Of a DNA stretch of 64,000 nt, positions 45,600-55,859 are shown in pieces. The stretch is from Selaginella tamariscina. Lineage: Eukaryota > Streptophyta > Lycopodiopsida > Selaginellales > Selaginellaceae. A program made the translations under genes and the position numbers. Position 1 is the stretch's first letter. Each line of letters opens with the position of its first letter. The notes below the pieces were generated by a model. It was given only the letters and a program-made list of their open reading frames with translations, was not told the origin of the DNA and ran no database searches. The stretch is taken from the NCBI GenBank assembly GCA_003024785.1, contig PUQB01000068.1:580586-644585 (forward strand), given 5' to 3'.

Positions 45600-46600
45600 T
45601 TGAGTCTACTGGATATCATCTCGTCACATATTTGGCCAAGGAGGTTGCATGAGGTCTTGAGTAGTGATGTACCCTGCGAGGATCTTAACTTTTGTACATA
45701 TGCACGATTTTTTCGATTGATGGATGACATTTGTGTTTGTTGGATACAGTTCCGAGTGTCGTGTGGTGGCACCACCAATTTACATTAACTCTTGTTGCAG
45801 TTGTTTTATGACAACCCATGTCCGGACACATAGGATTTAACGATGCCTTAAGAGGATTCGACAACACTTGTATTGGCCCCAATTATAGCAAGAATTACAT
45901 GTACATTCATACGTGTCCACAGTGTCAATAGCATAACGTGTCCACACTTCCTCCTGTTGCAACTCTGGAGCCAATTCGAGTTTCTTGCCCCTTTAAGCTG
46001 GTAGCTTATGACATCATAGGATCATTTCCTATATTGCAGTTTAGGTAATCGATACATCATTGTGTGTCTGATTGCTTGACTCGGTGGGTAAAAGCGTGTG
46101 CTTTGCTGAATGCTACAGCAACTTCTATCATCAAATTCTGCTAACTCAAGTGGTGCTGAGGCATGGTTGTCCCAAACAAATTTTATCGTATCAAGGATCG
46201 GGGCCAACAACAGAAGTAGTAGCTTTATTGATGCGATGGTTGCAGATTCAACAATCATTTACCTCAGCTTATCATCTTGAAATTGATGGTTTGGTGGAGC
46301 GGTTGAACATGACTTTCAAAGTCATGCTTACCAAGTATGTGAGTCCTGACCATATGAATTGGGATATGTGACTTCCATATCTCTAGTTCACTTATGTTTC
46401 AACCGCTCACAAGTCAACATGGATTTTCCCATTCAAAGCTTTGTATGGTCGTGAATATGTGTTGCCGCTAGCAGTTGGCATCACTCCATGAGGCATAAGA
46501 TATATGAATGGCGTATGTGGTTGGAGCATTTTAACCAAGTCTTTCCTATGTTGTTATATGCTCAAGGTTGAAAAGCCCATACAACTTTATGATATATGTT
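45600..46600 (+). mobile_element. Gypsy integrase fragment of the 56-61 kb family (truncated copy)
   Basis: Closely matches 60050-61000 in the same order: EDLNFCTYARFFRLMDD, the CPQCQ zinc-module region, LVAYDIIG, GPTTEVVALLMRW, AYHLEIDGLVERLN. It is 5' truncated (starts in the middle of the integrase N-terminus) and has its own stops, so it is a separate dead insertion of the same family. Confidence 0.8.
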
Positions 46601-46921
46601 ATGTTGTTAATTATTGAGTTATTTTGATTATGTTAATTTTGAGTCACCTCTATTGTATTTACTATAATTACTTTACAACATATGTTATATAATATAAATT
46701 GTCGAAATATATAATGTTATTCAAGAATATAAACACAATATTAAAGAACTTATAGTTTTAAACTCTTTATTTAGAAAAACCAATCTTTAGTTAATAAATT
46801 TATATTTAAAGTTTATTATCCTATTTACCCAAATTTATTTTAAAATGACTTCTTAAGTGATTCTTTCTGTTTAATTTTTTCATTATGTTCTTCTTATTTT
46901 TCCTCTATTTTCTGAGTCACC

Positions 46922-46972
46922 AGGTCCCACCGAGATTTGAACTCAGGCTATTGGATTCAAAGTCCAAACCAC
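46922..46972 (-). pseudogene. tRNA-Gln(TTG)-like 3' half
   Basis: The minus strand reads TTTGGACTTTGAATCCAATA (anticodon arm with TTG), a T arm with GAGTTCAAATCTC, and GGGACCT at the acceptor end. The D arm and 5' acceptor strand are not recognisable upstream (only GTGGTT remains), so it is a relic or a tRNA-derived (SINE head) fragment, not a working gene. Confidence 0.6.
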
Positions 46973-47120
46973 AAAAAGTTACTTACACATCAATATCAGT
47001 TATATATAACACTATACATATATGATTATGAATGCAATATGATACACTAGATTATACTAGTATTCATAATATAAGTGACACCTTTATTTCAAAGCCATTA
47101 AAAAAGAACTAACAAGCTCT

Positions 47121-48699
47121 TTACCACTCTTTACGGCGTCCATATCCACTTGAGCCATAACCAGATCGTCCATACTCCTCCCCTCCCTGAATAGATCATA
47201 TTATTAACATTTTATATATGAAGATAATAATTGTTAACATTCTATTAACTTACCAGGGAGAGACCCTCAACCTGCTCAGAAACGTCATCATGCTTGTAAT
47301 GCTTTCCATGTTTGCGTCCACTCTCATCTTCACCATAGGTTTTACCATATTCGTACCCTTCACTAGTCTCTTTTTCACCACCGTATTTCCCACCGCCGTA
47401 CCCTTCATCTACTTCACTTGGTTTCTTACCGTACCCACCACCGTAACCTTCAGTTTCACCTTCTTCACCATACTTCTTACGGTATCCACCACCGTACCCT
47501 TCGGTTTCACCTTCTTCACCGTACTTCTTACGGTATCCACCACCGTACCCTTCGGTTTCACCTTCTTCACCATACTTCTTACGACCGTACCCTTCATCTC
47601 CACCGTAGTTTTGCTGGCGGTATCCTTCATCTCCACTGTACTTCTTCCGACCACCATCAACTCCGCCGTAGTTCTGCTGGCCGTACCCTTCATCTTCACC
47701 ATACTTCTTCAGACCACCACCGTACCCTTCATCTTCTTCACTGTGTTTCTTAGCATACCCACTACCGTACCCTGCGGTTTCACCTTCTTCACCATACTTC
47801 TTACGGTACCCTTCACTTTCGTCTTGACCATACTTCTTCCGACCGTACCCTTCATTTCCACCGTAACTTTCCTGGCCGTACCCTTCATCCTCATTCTTCA
47901 GACCACCACTGTATCCTTCATTCTTCTTCTTACCACCGTATCCTTCATCTCCACCATAATTCTGCTGACCATATCCCTCCTCTTCACCGTATTTCTTACG
48001 ACCACCGTCACCACCGTAACTGGCACCGTATCCTTCATCCTGTCCGTACTTCTTCCCACCGTAGCCTTCGTCTCCAACTCCACCTCCACCTCCACCGTAA
48101 GCACCGTAGCTTTGACCTCCACCGGAGGTTTGTTGAGCACCGTAACCTTCATCCTGACCGTACTTCTTGCGCCCACCGTACCCTTCCTCTCCTCCTCCGT
48201 ACTGCTGCTGCCCACCACCGTAACCGGGGCTTTGAGTACCTGTGGAACAAAAACTATCAGGCTCTCTCATGACAATCTATACTATTTATAAGACTGATTA
48301 ATTTATAACTACTTAAATATACCTTCATCTTCCCCATGCTTCTTGCGACCACCATAGCTGGGCTTGGAGTGCCCATAATTAACAGAGGCGTACTCAGCAG
48401 CATGCTCAGATCCACCACCACCATATCCCTGGGTGTAGGAGGCTTGTACGAACTCACTCCATCGTGACCATGCCCGTAGCAAGACGGCTTGGCATTTCCG
48501 TACTCCGCAACACGATCCACATCTATATTGGATTCATACTCACCGGATTCATCACTCTGTGGTAGCTCCAGTCCGGATTGGCCTCACGGATCGGTCCGTA
48601 AACAGATGCAATGTCGTAGCCTCCGACGTATGGCTCCGGATCGAAATCCTCGTGGTCCTCTGCGCTGTCTCCTCGATCGCCCCTCCATCTTCGTGCCAT
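47121..48699 (-). CDS. Gly/Tyr/Lys/Glu-rich repeat protein, four exons, 437 aa
   Basis: Exons on the minus strand: 48699-48544 (52 codons), 48428-48323 (106 nt), 48239-47254 (986 nt), 47186-47121 (22 codons with stop). Introns are 115, 83 and 67 bp, all GT-AG, with phases that join exactly (0, 1, 0). The N-terminus, MARRWRGDRGD then DFDPEPYVGGYDIASVYG, resembles plant proteins with a YGGGYDIxLTYGRP-type start. The rest is low-complexity: GYGGRKKYGQDEGYG-like units and three consecutive 17-residue units KKYGEEGETEGYGGGYR. It ends SGYGSSGYGRRKEW. No signal peptide or membrane segment; it is expected to be soluble and disordered. Such hydrophilic proteins are often stress or desiccation related, but nothing here proves that. 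Start: the first ATG, followed by an intact exon. Confidence 0.8.
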
Positions 48700-49264
48700 T
48701 GCTAATCAAATCCGATCTACCTGGGAAGTGAAATTATAGGGATAATATGCCACTGGGAACCACGTGTTGCCTGCGCGTGGCAGCGCGTTATCTATTTAAT
48801 GAAATTATCGATTGACTTTATGCCGTATGAGAATATGCTATATATGCGTTGCATGCATGAGATATAGTAACGATGAAACAAGGAATATGCGCATCAGGAG
48901 AAATTCCATGTTGTCAATCCAAATTTCACGGTGATGACATGGAGACGTCGGTCAATTGATTTCAAATGTTTGAATTTTTAAATTTCTGATTTTTAAGTTA
49001 AATTGTTAACTAATTAACTCGATCTAAGCATGTTTTATTAATATATTAACGAATCTTAAAATTCACTTCATTCCAAAAAATCAACACACACACAATTATA
49101 TTTATCCTGTGATTTACTTGATATGGTTGGTGTTTGTCTATATTAGTTTGTAATATGTATGCATATTTCTCAATAATAATAAAAGATTTTATTGTCAATT
49201 GATTTATAACCTTCTAAAAAATTAGTTTTATATAACCATATTAAAATTTTATTTTTTTTTTATT
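48700..49264. other. Intergenic: promoter side of the Gly-rich gene and 3' side of the EF-hand gene
   Basis: The part next to 48699 should hold the leader and promoter; no distinct TATA box is seen within 100 bp. The remainder is AT-rich without open frames. Confidence 0.45.
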
Positions 49265-50204
49265 CTACCTAGCAACCAATGCAATCCTTCTGGTAGCACG
49301 AGGGAGGGATAGTATTTCACTCAAACTCAGCTGTCCATCCTTATCTTGATCATACTCAGCCACAAAGGAGTCAGCTTCCAAGCGAATAGCGTAAGGGTTC
49401 CGCGAGATGTTGAGAGCCAAAACGATTCTCTCAACTCCATCAGCTACTGTCAACCATTTCTCATGCTGTCTCTTCCGCTGCAGTATTCTTTGGTACTCTA
49501 GAGAAGGATACACGTCCTGGCCATAGTAGCCTGTGAAATAGTACAGCTTACTATGAAAGCCAAGCCCATCCACTATGCCATCGTGGTCATTGTCCATCTT
49601 ATCAAACAACCAACTGTACAACTTGCTACTTTGCTCTCTTCGGGGTACATCATATCTCTGAACTCGCCCCTGTCCACGACTCCGTCCCCGTTAGCATCGC
49701 ACGCATTGAAATAACTATCTGCATCTAAGTGATATATATACTTGACGCAGCATAAGCACTTGTAGTGGATCAACCTTGACACCTCGAAATCAAGAGTATT
49801 ATTGTAAGCCCACTTCTCAGGGTCTGGAAGATGCCTAAACTCTTCTAAAGACACAGTATTGTCCTTGTTACTGTCTATTACATCCCATAGGTGCTGCTCT
49901 CTCTGCATATCTGCTTTTCTTTCTTGCTCGTCTACCCAACTCTTCAGTTCAGCTCGGCTTATAAGCCCGTCCGTCGGACTGGAATCAATGTCTGAAAATC
50001 GTTCTTGTATTACCTGCACTGCATCTTCTTCAGTTATATACTCAGCTATATCGAGCTGAAAACCTGCGCATCGAGCGTAAGGTCCAAAACCGAATATATC
50101 ACTGAGTGGCCTGTTGCATTGCTGCAAGCACATGTTTATATCTTTGCTCAAGGGGATACCACTACAAGAAAAATGTGCAAAGCACAGAGTACCATGAACC
50201 TTCT
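49265..50204 (-). pseudogene. EF-hand calcium-binding protein (CREC/calumenin-like), frame-broken
   Basis: Five EF-hand-like loops appear in order: DIDSSPTDGLIS (weak), DSNKDNTVSLEE, DANGDGVVDRGE, DNDHDGIVDGLG (last Glu replaced by Gly) and DQDKDGQLSLSE. Spacing and the LPDPEKW segment between hands resemble secretory-pathway CREC-type proteins. The main frame runs 50175-49610; near 49625 (GAGCAAAGTAGCAAG) one base is missing or extra and the second half continues in the next frame (from LYSWLFDKMDN) to the stop at 49265. At 50204 an ATG opens a typical signal peptide (MRRFMVLCALHIFLVVVS), but it is one frame off from the following LSKDINMCLQQC. No HDEL-type tail. Two one-base breaks point to a pseudogene or to sequence errors. 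An unseen upstream exon is an alternative, since TTTTTCTTGTAG at about 50162 could be an acceptor. Confidence 0.7.
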
Positions 50205-50349
50205 CATTGTATGATTGCTTGTGTAGAAAGCTGAAAGATGCTTCTATATATATATATATAGATCATACAACACTAATCTGGGCAGAGACTACAAACAAAT
50301 TTATGTGAAAATTCATTATAATATCACTTGTGTTTTGTATACTTAGCTC

Positions 50350-50731
50350 CTATGATCTTGGACAGAAAGCTTTCGAGATGCGAAGCTTTAGTTCTGCGAG
50401 GTCATGCACAACCATGTGCTCGTTCTGCATCACGTTACCAATGATGCCAATGATGTTAAACTTGGTTGCAATTCCCCTGGGAAGAAGTCCGAATGGCAGA
50501 CAGAAATAGCCCGCCTCGACCTCGATCCTTACGTATGTTCCCATTTCCAGCTTCAAGGTCGCACCCATTAAGTTGACGTCGAATCTTGGGCCGTATTCTA
50601 ACCACGAAGGGTCAGAATCCGGTATAAGGTAGCATACTCCTTGCGTTGGTGAATAAAACATCTGTTTATATCTCGCAAATGCCTTGTCAATTTGATTCTT
50701 TACCTGCATACACAGAAGACTCTCTCTCTTC

Positions 50732-50763
<32 letters not shown>

Positions 50764-51590
50764 CACACACACACAAACACACACACCTTTCCGTAGTAAG
50801 GCTGGGCAAACTGAACCATCGTTGTCCCAGAGTCAAACTGTACAATTTTGCCAGGGGAGCTGAAACAAAGATGTCTCCAATGGTGACCCCTCGAAAGAAT
50901 ACATAGTATCTGTTATCTTGGATAGTGTTTACAAGATCAACTTCATAGATAATAAACTGTCCATTGATCCAGTCGAAGTTTGCTGCATCTCCTATGTAAA
51001 GTACACCCGACTTCCCACTCAAGCAGTAACCGAACTTCCTAATACCACTCTGCTGAACAAAAGACGCTGGTCCCATGTCAAATCCCAGCAGTCCATCCAA
51101 GTCTTGGAGATGAAGAGCCTTGTGCTCAAGCTGTATTGCCATTCCGAACGCTATATTGGTAAATGGCACGTTAGTTTCATCACCTGCAAATTTCATGTCA
51201 GCTCTAGAGAAGTGCCTGCCACGTAGCTGTTGTCTGCATAATTGATTGCAAACCGGCATGGAGCAGAAGAATGGTATAAGTCACAGTGCTGGCTGAAGTC
51301 CAGGTCAAAGTACCGGCAGAGTGTATCCGTGCACTCCATGTCAGTCACCCGGATAAACCCGTGTAGATAACCCAGTTCCTCTTAACCCATGAACGAGAAC
51401 TGCCTGTGTCTATGATCATACTGGCTGGACTTCTCCATGCTTGTGGATTTGATCCAACCTCAAGATCGATACGATACCAACCAGTTCCTACTAGAGGCCC
51501 ATCAACTCCAAGTTTGCCTTTCGTTTCTATCTGCACAGTCTGGTTATCTAACACATATGGTGTCCATGTCAGTTTGTGTATTGATCCTTC
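50350..51590 (-). pseudogene. Nepenthesin-like aspartic protease (A1), frame-broken
   Basis: Minus strand from an acceptor at 51591 (TTTACCAG): EGSIHKLTWTPYV, GTGWYRIDLEVGS, catalytic IIDTGSS (about 51386-51405), then a stop in this frame near 51345. A second frame gives CTDTLCRYFD and FAINYADNSYVAGTS. A third carries GLLGFDMGPASFVQQSG, FGYCLSGKSGVLYIGDA and YYVFFRGVTIG. The second catalytic site FDSGTTMVQF (about 50820-50834) is again one frame off. The last exon (50703-50350) follows an 83-bp intron and ends IIGNVMQNEHMVVHDLAEL, the family's C-terminal motif. Plant members are secreted or vacuolar endopeptidases. Both active-site Asp codons survive, but at least three frame breaks make a working product unlikely as read. 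The signal peptide exon was not found. Confidence 0.75.
50704..50786 (-). repeat. GA/CA microsatellites inside the protease intron
   Basis: The intron between the FAQPYYGK and VKNQIDK codons consists largely of GTGT and GAGA runs. The apparent CVCVRERERERQ reading frame is this intron. Confidence 0.8.
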
Positions 51591-51599
51591 CTGGTAAAC

Positions 51600-51720
51600 A
51601 ACAAAGTGAAGAGTCTCAGTCTCCAAAACAAAGCAACACAAGTCACCTTGAGAGATGCAACAGGTGCGCCAGCTTCAGGTTTTGCAGCGCCTCCCCACTG
51701 CACAGGCAACAGACAGTGTT
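51600..51720 (+). pseudogene. Protease propeptide-like fragment in opposite orientation
   Basis: The plus strand reads NKATQVTLRDATGAP, similar to NRKAIQITLRDEKPS on the minus strand at about 55820-55770, which leads into the duplicated protease exon there. Its orientation is opposite to the neighbouring protease, so the locus is rearranged. Confidence 0.4.
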
Positions 51721-52536
51721 GTACATATCTCTATTCAGGGCCAGGCTTATCTTTATCAAGCTTCACACACACACGTGCGTATGCGCATGAACAAGTTGAT
51801 ACGTACCATGCACATCACCAGCACTATCGACCAGCAAGACATTCTTGGTTCGCTAAGACCCGGTCAGAGAAGATATTAGGGAGGACCTGTTGCAAAAACG
51901 TTACTCTGTTTACATCGCACCGTTTCCGCACGACCTTTGCATGAATAATACACACACACATTATGCTGTTAACTATAACTATTCTGAAAAGCACGAGGAG
52001 AGGACGTACGAATAATATTTCAATGGTGATAAACAAACTGTTCATTAAAAAAATATAGACCATATGTCATCACAGATCAATGAGCTCTTAATTTAAGATA
52101 TATAATACAACACATCATTTGGGTGAATGTGTTTGTGTGCGTACGTGTGTGCTTGTGTGTGAGTGAGAGAGAGCAGGGGGATAATTAACATACTCAGTAT
52201 AGATTTTGAATGTATTAATAAATTATAGAATAAATTAAATATAAGTTTACTTTGCATAATGGACCACAGTCATCTGCAATTTATTTAAATATAATGTAAA
52301 TATTGTATGTATAATGTATTTAAATATTTATATTGTAATAATATAACATATGTCATGATATATTGTAATATATAGTATATATACTGTGTGCCTTATGGGA
52401 TTGGTAGTGCCTGCTCAGTTTGCTCTTTCCCAGCACGTTTATGAATAATATTAACTTAATATTCAAATTTTAATTAATTTAATGAATTTTATTTTAATTA
52501 ATTTTACCTTTGTGATATGATCTTTCGCCATTTATT
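51721..52536. other. Intergenic DNA, nothing recognised
   Basis: AT-rich with TG/GA tracts near 52130-52170 and TATA-rich words near 52310-52385. No open frame is supported. Confidence 0.45.
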
Positions 52537-53270
52537 TCACTCTTTTCTGCGCTTCTTACGGTATCTCCTTAAGTACTCCTCTCTTAAACCCTGGACGGCT
52601 TCTATCTGCAGTATTAAGTTTTTATTTAACTACAGACATTTTATACATTATATGAAGATATAAATTTTGTATCCTTTAAAAAAAATTTAAAAAAAAAAAA
52701 AAAACTTTTAAGATATTAAGAAAATAAATTGCTTTATTATGTCTGATTTGACATATGCAAAGACACACGCATACATACGTATGCACGCGCGAGCGCGCAC
52801 ACACACGTAAATTTACCTTTGGTGGCCGGTGGGCGGTTACAAGTTGGAGTGTCAGTGAGACCCCGCCTTTACGAAGCAACACTTCCTGTATCTGAAATAT
52901 TATATAAATACATGTGTACATATATCTGTGTGTATGTGTCCTGGACCATTACTGTTTTTGATTGAGCTTATATAAATCATATATATTTAAATAATTAATA
53001 TAGCTAACATACGTATATTCATCTTTATTACTTCTTGTTCAAATAAGTTTTATCATATTCTTTTTAAAAAATTTAAATACTTTCTTTTAGAACAGACTTA
53101 AGTGTGCAAGTGTGGGTGTGTATGTGTGTGCATTGTATATTATACATAGATACATATTATATATACTGTAGTACCTTTGCAGGACGGATTGGAATTGATA
53201 GTTCTGACCTTGGTACGAAATCGTGAGCGGATTGGATGAAACATCTTCTAGTACGGGGCTTTGAACTTTG
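52537..53270 (-). CDS. Last three exons of an unrecognised gene
   Basis: Exons: about 53270-53175 (5' limit uncertain), 52885-52817 (69 nt) and 52605-52537 (69 nt with TGA); introns 289 and 211 bp. Borders are GT-AG and all junctions are phase 0. Reading: FIQSAHDFVPRSELSIPIRP-AK, then EVLLRKGGVSLTLQLVTAH-RPPK, then IEAVQGLREEYLRRYRKKRR-KE and stop. The basic tail could be a nucleic-acid or nuclear localisation segment. An AATAAA follows the stop within 10 bp. The family is unknown. It lies 194 bp downstream of the PPR frame on the same strand, so it could be the 3' part of the PPR gene, whose frame ends beside a donor-like GTATGT, but no direct link is proven. Confidence 0.5.
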
Positions 53271-53463
53271 TTCGTTTTATCACCTGGATTTGTATACTCT
53301 AACTAGCTAGTCCCTCATACACATTACACACTCTGACAAGATTATCATATAGTGCGGAGGAAAGGAAGTTGCAGGATTGGCCATTAACATGAGATAATGG
53401 GATGAACCTTCATCATGTGAGCTAAACAGACTGTCTTAAAAGGGGCTGTTGTATCGTATATGT

Positions 53464-55233
53464 TTAGTTAACATACATGTTAGAAAGGAGAATGTACGCA
53501 CCGGAACGTCCAGTTTGAAGCTCAAAAGCACGTCTGGCCGCCTGTTCACCACCACAAACATCCCCTTGAGTTCTACACGCACCAAGCAGCGCAGTCCATT
53601 CGACATCATCTGGCTTAAAAGGCATACTCTCCACAAGGTCAGCAGCATATTCAACCTGACCTGCCCGTCCAAGCACATCAACCATGGCACTGTAATGCAC
53701 CATCATAGGTTCAATATAATAGTCCTGAATCATCGATACAAAGTAGCCTCGCGCCTCCTCCACATCACCAACATGGTCGAATCCGGTTAGAACAGCTGCA
53801 AAAGTGGTTTCATTCAACCCGACTCCGGTGAGGTTAGTATTTTGTATGAACTCGGATGCCTGGTCGGTATGCCCGTCTCGCGCATATCGTTGTACAATGG
53901 CATTGCAACAAACAACATTTTGGTACGGCATCTTGTTGAACATCCCAACAGCCTTGTCAATATGACCTCCATGGGCATATGCAGCAACCATTATAGTCCA
54001 CGAGTGTGCATTACACTGGGGCATCCTTGTGAAGACTCTCTCACACTCCTGCATGTTCTCAGATAATATGTATGCCAAGAGTACCCCATTCCATGACCGG
54101 TCGTTTCTCTGGGGCATGTTACAGAACACTTCCAGAGCTGCTTCAGGGTTGTTTGCTACCCCATATGCCTCGATAATGGAGTTCCACGAGACAGCGTTCC
54201 TCTGTGGCATGAGTTCCAGCATTCTGACTGCATCTTCGATATGCCCGACTTGGGCGTATGGTGTGATGAGTGCATTCCAGGAGACCCAGTTCCTCTCTGG
54301 CATCGTCTCAAAGAATTGTTTGGATTCATCTGGCTGACCAGCTTTGGCATATGCGGATAGCATTGATGTCCATGTGAAGACTGTTCGTAGCTGCATACTG
54401 TTGAAAATGTTCCTTGCTTCTTCAAGATTTCCCGCCTCTGCAAGTATCTGAAGCATGGCATTGCATGCTATCAAGTCCCAGTATGGGATGGCCTCGAAAA
54501 CTCGCTGGGCGAGATCGATATGCCCCATCTGAGCATATCCAGTCATTAACGAGGTGCTACACACGGGATTGTGTTCGGGCATTCTGTGAAACACGTTCTT
54601 TGCTTCTTCCAGCCTCTCAAGCTCAACAAAGCCTTGAATCATCGTGTTCCACGAGACTATATCTCGTTGCTGGACATTGTCGAACACGTCTCGGGCCCGC
54701 TCAATATCCTCAAGCTGCACATATGCTGCAATCAATGCGTTGCAAGAAACCAAACCAAATCTGGATGCAATTCCCACTGCTGTGTAAATATGCCCACTCT
54801 GGGCATATGCAGTGACTACAGAGTTCCAAGTCACAGTATGCCATGCAGGCATCTTCTCGAAGAACTCACCATCCAGATCGAGGTTCTCGCTGGTCATATA
54901 CACGTTCATCATGATATTCCATGCAAACACGTTACGAGTGGGCATGTTCTTAAAGAGCTTTTCCGCTTCCTGTATATGCCCATTTTGGGCATATGCAGCG
55001 AGCATGATAGTCGTGGAATACACATTCGGAAACCGAATGCCATCGAAGACATGTTTAGCCTCGTGCACTCTGCCGCACTTGCCATACATCTCCACCAGGA
55101 GATTTGTAAGAAATTTGTCATAACGAAATGGTGTTCCGAGGATCTCTGCGTGAACTTGCTTTCCCAGCAAAAGATCCCGTGCGTTACCGCAAGACTTGAT
55201 GAGTTGCGCATATTTGCCAACATCCCGCATCAA
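53464..55233 (-). CDS. Pentatricopeptide repeat protein (PLS class, S-type repeats, truncated E domain), 589 aa
   Basis: A single long frame starts MMRDVGKYAQLIKSCGNARD, the usual start of organelle-targeted PLS proteins. About 13 units of 31 residues follow, such as VVSWNTMI-like IVSWNTMIQGFVELERLEEA and NVFHRMPEHN, with little L or P spacing. Residues around 480-560 hold longer P/L/S-like units (VGLNETTFAAVLTGF, PMMVHYSAMVDVLGRAG, PDDVEWTALLGACR). It ends in the early E1 motif, YILLSNMYVN, where most relatives continue into E/E+ and DYW. PLS-class proteins bind organelle RNA and specify C-to-U editing sites; lacking DYW, this one would need a partner deaminase. The last codons (AACATGTATGTTAAC) contain a donor-like GTATGT, so an intron to a 3' exon is possible. 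The + strand is also open here as a shadow. Confidence 0.85.
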   Translation of the reverse strand: MMRDVGKYAQLIKSCGNARDLLLGKQVHAEILGTPFRYDKFLTNLLVEMYGKCGRVHEAKHVFDGIRFPNVYSTTIMLAAYAQNGHIQEAEKLFKNMPTRNVFAWNIMMNVYMTSENLDLDGEFFEKMPAWHTVTWNSVVTAYAQSGHIYTAVGIASRFGLVSCNALIAAYVQLEDIERARDVFDNVQQRDIVSWNTMIQGFVELERLEEAKNVFHRMPEHNPVCSTSLMTGYAQMGHIDLAQRVFEAIPYWDLIACNAMLQILAEAGNLEEARNIFNSMQLRTVFTWTSMLSAYAKAGQPDESKQFFETMPERNWVSWNALITPYAQVGHIEDAVRMLELMPQRNAVSWNSIIEAYGVANNPEAALEVFCNMPQRNDRSWNGVLLAYILSENMQECERVFTRMPQCNAHSWTIMVAAYAHGGHIDKAVGMFNKMPYQNVVCCNAIVQRYARDGHTDQASEFIQNTNLTGVGLNETTFAAVLTGFDHVGDVEEARGYFVSMIQDYYIEPMMVHYSAMVDVLGRAGQVEYAADLVESMPFKPDDVEWTALLGACRTQGDVCGGEQAARRAFELQTGRSGAYILLSNMYVN

Positions 55234-55560
55234 GGGGGAGTCATTAGCTTCACAAACTTAATAAATAATACTAAACCAAATATACCCGCCAAACTTTGAA
55301 ACACTCTCTCGGGCGTTCTGCTGCTGTTAGGCTGTAAAAATAAGAAATAAGCTGTACCAAGCTGTGTGTGATGAGAGAGAGAATGTGTGTATATTGTAAA
55401 TACGGAAGTTGGTATAAGATGTGTTCTTTAGAATAGAGAATATAATTGTTGAAGAACATGCAGATGGCATGGGGTGTATTTGTTGTGACTTGTACCTACA
55501 ACACTGGTTAGCAGCGTAACAGATCTTTACACCCGAGATCAGTAAATATGTGCAACCCAG
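55234..55560. other. PPR upstream region
   Basis: No gene called. The 90 bases before the PPR ATG contain CCAAAT and TATACC words but no clear promoter. Confidence 0.4.
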
Positions 55561-55564
55561 CCCT

Positions 55565-55835
55565 TGATCATGCTGGCTGGACCTCGCCACTGTCATGGAT
55601 TTGAAGAACCGACCTCCAGATCAACACGGTACCATCCAGTGGCGACAAGAGGCCCGTTAATCCGCACAGTGCCTTTTGCTTCTGTTTGCACTCTGTATAA
55701 CTGTTTCCCTTGCGTGTGGTAATACCATTGCCATGGTATGTATCCTTGTGTATGTGCATGTGCTAAGGCACTGCTAGGCTTCTCATCTCTCAAGGTGATT
55801 TGTATTGCTTTTCGGTTTTTGTTAAGTGGATTCGG
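55565..55835 (-). pseudogene. Duplicated aspartic-protease N-terminal exon, fragment A
   Basis: The minus strand reads NRKAIQITLRDEKPS, a Tyr/Gln linker, then EAKGTVRINGPLVATGWYRV and DLEVGSSNP, with a TGA after NP and then QWRGPASMI. It corresponds to KGKLGVDGPLVGTGWYRIDL and EVGSNPQAWRSPASMI of the protease gene at 51.4-51.6 kb. It stops before the DTG active site, so it is a truncated copy. Confidence 0.7.
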
Positions 55836-55859
55836 ACTCTGATTTTCTTGTTTTATCAG

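Noticed and set aside
45584..45788. Independent small gene on either strand
   Set aside because: The plus-strand reading matches the integrase-side sequence at 60.03-60.21 kb, so it belongs to the gypsy family.
46922..46972. Functional tRNA-Gln gene
   Set aside because: No D arm or matching 5' acceptor strand upstream of the anticodon arm.
50687..50784. Arg/Glu-repeat (RERERER) protein segment
   Set aside because: It is the GA/GT microsatellite inside an 83-bp protease intron with proper GT and AG borders.
54571..55299. 242-codon plus-strand frame opposite the PPR gene
   Set aside because: It is the reverse of the PPR repeats; periodic codons keep the antisense strand open. The sense frame has clear family motifs.
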